The position numbers were made by a program, and so were the translations under genes. The notes beneath the pieces are model-generated. The model was not told the origin of the DNA, made no database searches, and was given only the letters and a program-made list of their open reading frames with translations. DNA of 10,195 nucleotides from Stramenopiles sp. TOSAG23-3 (taxonomy: Eukaryota > Sar), in NCBI GenBank assembly GCA_900128585.1, contig LT642840.1:1-10195 (forward strand), given 5' to 3'. Positions 7,401 to 10,195 of this stretch are shown here, piece by piece (position 1 is the first letter of the stretch; each line of letters opens with the position of its first letter).

Positions 7401-8777
7401 CACTACGTTTGCGCTGGTGTCGGTGACACGGACCCGTACACTTATCTGATTCCATCCAACAGGCGCATCGGGGGCCAGGGTCACGTGGGCCGCTACCCTC
7501 GTGGCGCCATCTTGGGTGGTTTTGACAGAGTATGCCGAGGCCGGGTAATCAGAATTCGGTGGCACCGTTATGTAGTGCTCCTGTCCTGTATCTTCTAAGC
7601 CAAACCGATAGGATTCGCCGACCCAGCTCCGCATTGTCACGGTGACCTCCTCTGCCAAAATGCTATTCTCGGGGCTGCTTACAAGAAGCTGAAAGTCATT
7701 GTCCCTGCGAACGATGAGAACGTTGTCCGGGATTTCCCGGAACATGTCGGTCTTCGAGTCCCGCCGGTTTACAGCGTACATAAAGTCCACACAGGGCTGC
7801 ACGGGTCCACCTTGGTCGTAGTCTTCGTAATAAGAATAGCTTACAATCGCGCTACCCGCCGCATAGCCGTACGCCTTCATCGCAAGCTCCGTGTTTGATT
7901 TTCCGACGACCCTCAAATATTCGTTCCCGTGGGATTCTCCGTCCCCGTAGTAGCCCGAGTAATCGTACTTGAGCCCTTTGTACGTTGTCGACTCTTCGCT
8001 TCCATCGTCGTTGTTTCCCAGCAGGCCTTTGTTGCAGTTCAAGGTGTCGCAGTAGCCAATGATGGCCTTTCCCTCTGAAAAGGTCGAGTTGTCCTCTGTG
8101 TCGTACAGCTGGATGTCTACGTCCGCGTGAGCGTACAGCCTTACCCATAAGTTTTTCTTTCCGCGAGGAATTATCCCAACATCGACGACACTGTCCTTCC
8201 GAACATCCATTGAGAACGTCCCGGTAAAAGGCTGCAATCCCAGGCACGTTGCAGACTGCTCGCGATCAAAGTGGTAGCTCACAGCTGCGGTCCCAGCTTC
8301 GAACGCGAAGGCTTTCATAACCAGGCTGGTGGTCGACACCCCTTCCACCGAAATCCACTCTTTCCCCGGCATGCCGCCAGTCCCCCCGTACCCCGAATAG
8401 CCCACACGCATGCCCTTGTAGTATACGTAACCGGCCCCTTCCTGCGAGCCAAGCGCCCCGAGATTGCACGTTTTCGGGTCTGCGCACCACGCAACAACTG
8501 CCTTTCCTTCCGAAAATTTTGAAACGTCCTCGGAGTCATATATTTGAACGTCGACGTCGGCCGTGGCTGTCAAGTAAATTCGGACGTTCCACTTGTTTTT
8601 CGGTATTGCCCCTATGGTGACAAGTCCCCCAACTTGGGACATGTTTACGCTGAAGTTGCCGTTTCCCCCTTCGCACCCTGCCCCCCATTCAAAACTGCAT
8701 TCCACAACGCTTGCAAAGGTAAACAAAACAACTAACGCCGCCAAGACTTCGATTGATTTTTCCCCGCCGTTACCCAT
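4470..8777 (-). CDS. Membrane-anchored, animal-type (factor XIII/TGM-like) transglutaminase with extra extracellular modules
   Basis: A 1435-residue intronless frame starts at the ATG at 8777-8775. In order: a signal peptide (1 to about 27), two homologous beta-rich domains (about 40-170 and 184-318), Transglut_N-like (about 327-475, with NRRDSKT and VLIVRRDNDF), a transglutaminase core, a C-terminal beta domain (about 900-1010), an LNR-like module (1051-1086), a Cys/Trp-rich module (1224-1285), a Thr-rich stalk, one membrane helix (1363-1383) and a 52-residue tail. The core has a YCQCFVYSGV active site (Cys611), FHVWNE (His678) and WQAVDGTPQE (Asp707); Trp588 in GHWTGT matches the oxyanion-stabilising Trp. 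SAHDTNADRS gives D640/N642/D644/S646, the spacing of an animal Ca2+ site. It should catalyse Ca2+-dependent Gln-Lys cross-linking outside the cell. Cys609 replaces the usual Gly and Phe612 the usual Trp around the nucleophile. It is head-to-head with the ependymin-like gene. Confidence 0.93.
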   Translation of the reverse strand: MGNGGEKSIEVLAALVVLFTFASVVECSFEWGAGCEGGNGNFSVNMSQVGGLVTIGAIPKNKWNVRIYLTATADVDVQIYDSEDVSKFSEGKAVVAWCADPKTCNLGALGSQEGAGYVYYKGMRVGYSGYGGTGGMPGKEWISVEGVSTTSLVMKAFAFEAGTAAVSYHFDREQSATCLGLQPFTGTFSMDVRKDSVVDVGIIPRGKKNLWVRLYAHADVDIQLYDTEDNSTFSEGKAIIGYCDTLNCNKGLLGNNDDGSEESTTYKGLKYDYSGYYGDGESHGNEYLRVVGKSNTELAMKAYGYAAGSAIVSYSYYEDYDQGGPVQPCVDFMYAVNRRDSKTDMFREIPDNVLIVRRDNDFQLLVSSPENSILAEEVTVTMRSWVGESYRFGLEDTGQEHYITVPPNSDYPASAYSVKTTQDGATRVAAHVTLAPDAPVGWNQISVRVRVTDTSANVVKEYLCNTTIVVLFNPYGRKDNIRQSMSNRQEYFLSEKGLIWQGLSDANTAHVWDFQQFDYNNLAISLDSIRRMKTEERGDSALVSRHLSYALGQDICYGKWGEGSYTTGRPGGGYTCSTNMPCFEPGHWTGTSELFQVHRKVGGDPVQYCQCFVYSGVMTTLGRALGIPTRPVTTFQSAHDTNADRSISKYYTVDTATGIFSPTSIPAGMGHDSIWSFHVWNEMYMRRPFLNEHLKCKSCADGWQAVDGTPQELSFGGDAGLPEHPAYMMGPASIKLIRKNMDPVCRNQSTKYGCFDSQFVIGETNANILIHTRGADSIAAASSYKPYPEDCGENCGFLTDPFGDEFATVGLQISTKKKGDISEACAKTINHDTPRDCTSDLDDITSKYKGKEPSGPGSPTVQRRLSQSQIRTNISRYNTSLGMYPAVSGPVVNEPGHPASSVALAIVWPQSQQNDLQSIACALTVTVRDYTSKVIAKVSHETVQGTNKCLFAKIERTAWRQHAAMYLDAQDGLTPMDPGERAYTLHFEVTASTPSNGIILLEERSKVICTPVVAGTTRRFIFCDDQRGMWRKPDSDGLSQSLLSHLTTKACTDAGVSTNLVNDGTCQESKNVDGCWDGGDCCTFSCYERNGGLIQQKSEGVWEFQHTCFELNDTLQCRDPVFASGNLTNDILGMFDFSRPQISDSFGENKTKTKDEDECIQVAEKVKHFVETHGSVCVELSALLCHNESFSRTRVTCAAEIAGLVPDSCGWKVPRCAPRTAQGCQCQKNWTHKTHSFTNHKCGNPFDSGYGYHDHSWCNIVQGSCTETLSGESGKIDAGSAWDNCGTLADTNTGKVIGPGENPLMSWSYDDMKEANPVNFAPLENVVNLKVVSVLPIGTTTTGPPEKGTVTASPDLSSDQDDLTLVYVAAVVIFIAIGASIVYRACYKDSQEKSVGNENGSMDPTLHGTQKMSVGIVVEDPKGPGKIKLTELTAV
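7824..8660 (-). repeat. Tandemly duplicated N-terminal beta-domain within the transglutaminase
   Basis: Residues about 40-170 and 184-318 align throughout. Matching segments include IGAIPKNKWNVRIYL with VGIIPRGKKNLWVRLY, DVDVQIYDSEDVSKFSEGKA with DVDIQLYDTEDNSTFSEGKA, YKGMRVGYSGYGG with YKGLKYDYSGYYG, and AFAFEAGTAAVSY with AYGYAAGSAIVSY. Each unit has two central cysteines (CADPKTC and CDTLNC). The pattern recalls PPC-type beta sandwiches that bind surfaces, but the family is not certain. Confidence 0.75.
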
Positions 8778-9061
8778 TTCCGAACAATTGAGGTTTCAGA
8801 TTCTGGTTGATGAAGAGCTTGTAGACACAGGCTCGTAGCAAAACAGCCTGAAATGACCATATAAATAAACGATTTGGTATTAAAATTTTATGTTAACACG
8901 ACAATACATACAATGGAAATATTTGGTATAGACAATTGAAATCAATATTCACGAAGTGACGAAAGTATTGCATCCTGAATCCTGAAGGAACGTATCTTAT
9001 AATCGCAATAATAAAAACATATCCCTTACTCTATTACTATCTCCTCGTATACGTTTAATAC

Positions 9062-9090
9062 TACTATTATTCCTCATAATAATAATAGTA
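9062..9090. repeat. 10-bp perfect inverted repeat (possible hairpin)
   Basis: TACTATTATT at 9062-9071 pairs exactly with AATAATAGTA at 9081-9090 across a 9-nt loop. It sits in A/T-rich DNA, so chance is possible. Confidence 0.45.
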
Positions 9091-9134
9091 CTCGTAGTAT
9101 ATTATTATATTTTACGGGTTATAATAATAAATTA

Positions 9135-9142
9135 TACCGGTA
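9135..9142. promoter_or_regulatory. TACCGGTA palindrome, second copy
   Basis: This is the core of the palindrome at 2995-3004, again near the middle of a divergent gap (about 357 bp from the transglutaminase start, 278 bp from the ependymin-like start). A related ATACCGGCA follows at 9256-9264. Confidence 0.3.
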
Positions 9143-9194
9143 AATACCTGTAGTACTACAACACTAATAAAAAAAAACTCCTCTCATAATACTA

Positions 9195-9236
9195 CCTGGT
9201 TCCTACCGTACCGTACCGTACCAGGCCCCGTACGGG
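9195..9236. repeat. TACCG microsatellite inside an inverted repeat, plus CCCGTACGGG palindrome
   Basis: Three TACCG units plus TACC run from 9204 to 9222. They are bracketed by CCTGGT (9195-9200) and ACCAGG (9220-9225), which pair. Directly after comes the perfect 10-bp palindrome CCCGTACGGG (9227-9236). It is a compact GC-rich island in AT-rich DNA. Confidence 0.55.
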
Positions 9237-9346
9237 TACATTAATATTAAATATAATACCGGCACCATCTTTTTTTTATTATATTATCCTTTTTTTTTTG
9301 TACAAGGAACAAGTAAATGTGTTGTAAAATTGAATGATTAAATGGA

Positions 9347-9411
9347 GTAAGAAATTATACGCTGTTTGCCATTGCAATTTGCTTGTATTATTTCTTCAAC
9401 CTATTCTCAAG
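9347..9411 (+). other. Candidate 65-nt intron at the 5' end of the ependymin-like gene
   Basis: GGA|GTAAGA at 9346/9347 is donor-like, and a pyrimidine-rich stretch ends in TTCTCAAG at 9411, 8 nt before the start ATG. Removing it joins an upstream ATG (9334) in frame with the gene and adds seven residues (MIKWMPG) before the signal peptide. The acceptor is AAG rather than the favoured CAG, so support is moderate at best. Confidence 0.28.
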
Positions 9412-9419
9412 TGCCTGGA

Positions 9420-10091
9420 ATGAATTTCCTTCGCAATTCTTTGTTTGCGATTGGCTTTCTGCTTGCCACTTCCTTGGAAGCGGCGGACGTGAAGCCAGTC
9501 AAATGGCCGAATGAGTTTTCAGTTAGGTTTGTCAGCAATGTAACGTGGAACATCACTTCGAGGGAACAGGTGACTCCAATACCAGCAACTATGTATTACA
9601 ATTGGGACATTCAAAGTCAACTTGTAGAGCACGGGGCTGGTGCGGTCGAGTGCCTTCATTTCTACAATTCCGCTCTGCCCTGTAAGCTTTACTTTACAAA
9701 GACTGGGCTTTACCGGGTGCTGGAGAGGCCGTTACCTCCGGGCGAACCAGAGTGCTGCTTGGATATGCCCCAAATCAAAGCATCCCCACCGAATTGGGCG
9801 ATCGTCTCAAACGCAACATATGAAGGGGTTCAGAAAGATGTTTACAGCCAAATTGAGGCCGAATCGTTTTCATTTTTGTCGGCGGCTGGGCCGATGGGTC
9901 CACACAAATACTTCCAAACCGTCGCCACGAAGCTTCCACTGATTTTTACGTTTCCGGCCCATTCAGGGCGGCAGGATTACCATTTTGACCCAACGTCCAT
10001 GTCAATAAGTCCCCAAGATCCGAAACTGTTCGCTTTGCCATCCGGATGCTTCAATGTCCTATGCAACAGCACAACAGGACAACATTATTGA
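9420..10091 (+). CDS. Secreted N-glycosylated protein, ependymin-family-like
   Basis: A 223-residue frame runs from ATG 9420, chosen because a clean signal peptide starts there (FLRNSLFAIGFLLATSLEAA, cleavage near residue 21-22). The codons upstream lack an ATG in the unspliced frame. The mature part has six cysteines (C78, C88, C112, C113, C210, C215) and four N-glycosylation sequons (N40, N44, N131, N216), with no membrane helix or GPI-like tail. The layout resembles ependymin-related proteins: a YYNWD strand, ALPCKLYFTKTGLYRV, a paired-Cys ECCLD, and an end DPKLFALPSGC, like the family's 'DP..F..P..C'. Ependymins are Ca2+-binding, lipid-pocket, matrix-associated glycoproteins. The assignment rests on pattern memory only. 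The divergent neighbour is the surface transglutaminase. Confidence 0.5.
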   Translation: MNFLRNSLFAIGFLLATSLEAADVKPVKWPNEFSVRFVSNVTWNITSREQVTPIPATMYYNWDIQSQLVEHGAGAVECLHFYNSALPCKLYFTKTGLYRVLERPLPPGEPECCLDMPQIKASPPNWAIVSNATYEGVQKDVYSQIEAESFSFLSAAGPMGPHKYFQTVATKLPLIFTFPAHSGRQDYHFDPTSMSISPQDPKLFALPSGCFNVLCNSTTGQHY

Positions 10092-10096
10092 ATCCA

Positions 10097-10101
10097 TGTA
10101 A
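10097..10101 (+). terminator. TGTAA, possible poly(A) signal of ependymin-like gene
   Basis: TGTAA starts 6 nt after the stop codon. The remaining DNA to the window end is AT-rich with a short TCT/TCG repeat and shows no gene. Confidence 0.25.
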
Positions 10102-10195
10102 AAACTATATGATAATGAATGGACCATCGATCTCCACCAAATTTAAATGTTTTTTTTTCGTCGTCTTCTTCTTCTAAAAAATTTAATTATTATTA

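Larger units (their letters stand above)
8778..9419. promoter_or_regulatory. Divergent promoter region between transglutaminase and ependymin-like genes
   Basis: This 642-bp gap is AT-rich apart from a GC island at 9195-9240. It holds TATAAATA at 8860-8867, a 10-bp inverted repeat at 9062-9090, the ATACCGGTA word at 9134-9142 and a variant ATACCGGCA at 9256-9264, a TACCG microsatellite, and T-runs near 9270-9300. Possible splice acceptors lie just before both genes. On the minus strand an ATG at 8860-8858 opens a short frame that overlaps the transglutaminase start out of frame, unless it is removed by splicing at 8848. Confidence 0.6.

Noticed and set aside
4636-8735. Many 60-115 codon open frames on the plus strand opposite the transglutaminase, and similar ones opposite the WD40 gene
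   Set aside because: They are fully inside strongly supported coding sequence, have no recognisable domains and look like antisense shadows.
9204-9222. TACCG repeats as a CRISPR-like or telomere-like array
   Set aside because: Only three short perfect units without spacers; it is a microsatellite.
9366-9419. TTG at 9366 as a start of the ependymin-like gene
   Set aside because: ATG 9420 opens directly into a signal peptide, while the preceding codons are polar and lie in a pyrimidine-rich, intron-like stretch.
2685-9419. Spliced-leader trans-splicing acceptors before all genes
   Set aside because: Acceptor-like sites are seen before three genes, but none within about 50 nt of the WD40 start, and ordinary donors are available for cis-splicing.

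Overview
The window looks like nuclear DNA from a flagellated, intron-poor, single-celled eukaryote. It carries five protein genes as long uninterrupted reading frames. The proteins are eukaryotic in type: a flagellar outer-dynein-arm docking coiled coil, a WD40 protein, an animal-type transglutaminase with a signal peptide and membrane anchor, and a secreted N-glycosylated protein. Coding DNA is of balanced composition, while the gaps are very AT-rich and full of simple repeats. There are no Shine-Dalgarno sites or operons. The lineage cannot be fixed from the sequence. A marine alga or related protist fits, and a TGTAA motif after four of five stop codons resembles the green-algal poly(A) signal, but this is weak evidence.

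Layout: (1) 2-1006, plus strand, 3' part of a docking-complex gene running in from the left edge. (2) 1269-2684, minus strand, a WD40-repeat protein convergent with gene 1. (3) A 662-bp AT-rich divergent gap with a central ATACCGGTAT palindrome and a likely 5'-UTR intron. (4) 3347-4369, plus strand, a SAM-dependent methyltransferase of the leucine-carboxyl-methyltransferase (LCM/Ppm1) family. (5) 4470-8777, minus strand, a 1435-residue surface transglutaminase, convergent with gene 4 with only 100 bp between stops. (6) A second divergent gap of 642 bp, again holding ATACCGGTA near its middle. (7) 9420-10091, plus strand, a 223-residue secreted protein that resembles the ependymin family.

The most interesting unit is the last divergent pair, a membrane-anchored cross-linking enzyme head-to-head with a small secreted glycoprotein. 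The enzyme keeps the Cys-His-Asp triad and a calcium-site pattern. It adds a duplicated N-terminal beta-rich domain, a Notch/LNR-like module and a Cys/Trp-rich module next to the membrane, and has Cys-Gln-Cys at the active site where animal enzymes have Gly-Gln-Cys. A working idea, which is inference only, is that the pair builds or hardens an extracellular coat. The other genes look like unrelated housekeeping or flagellar neighbours.
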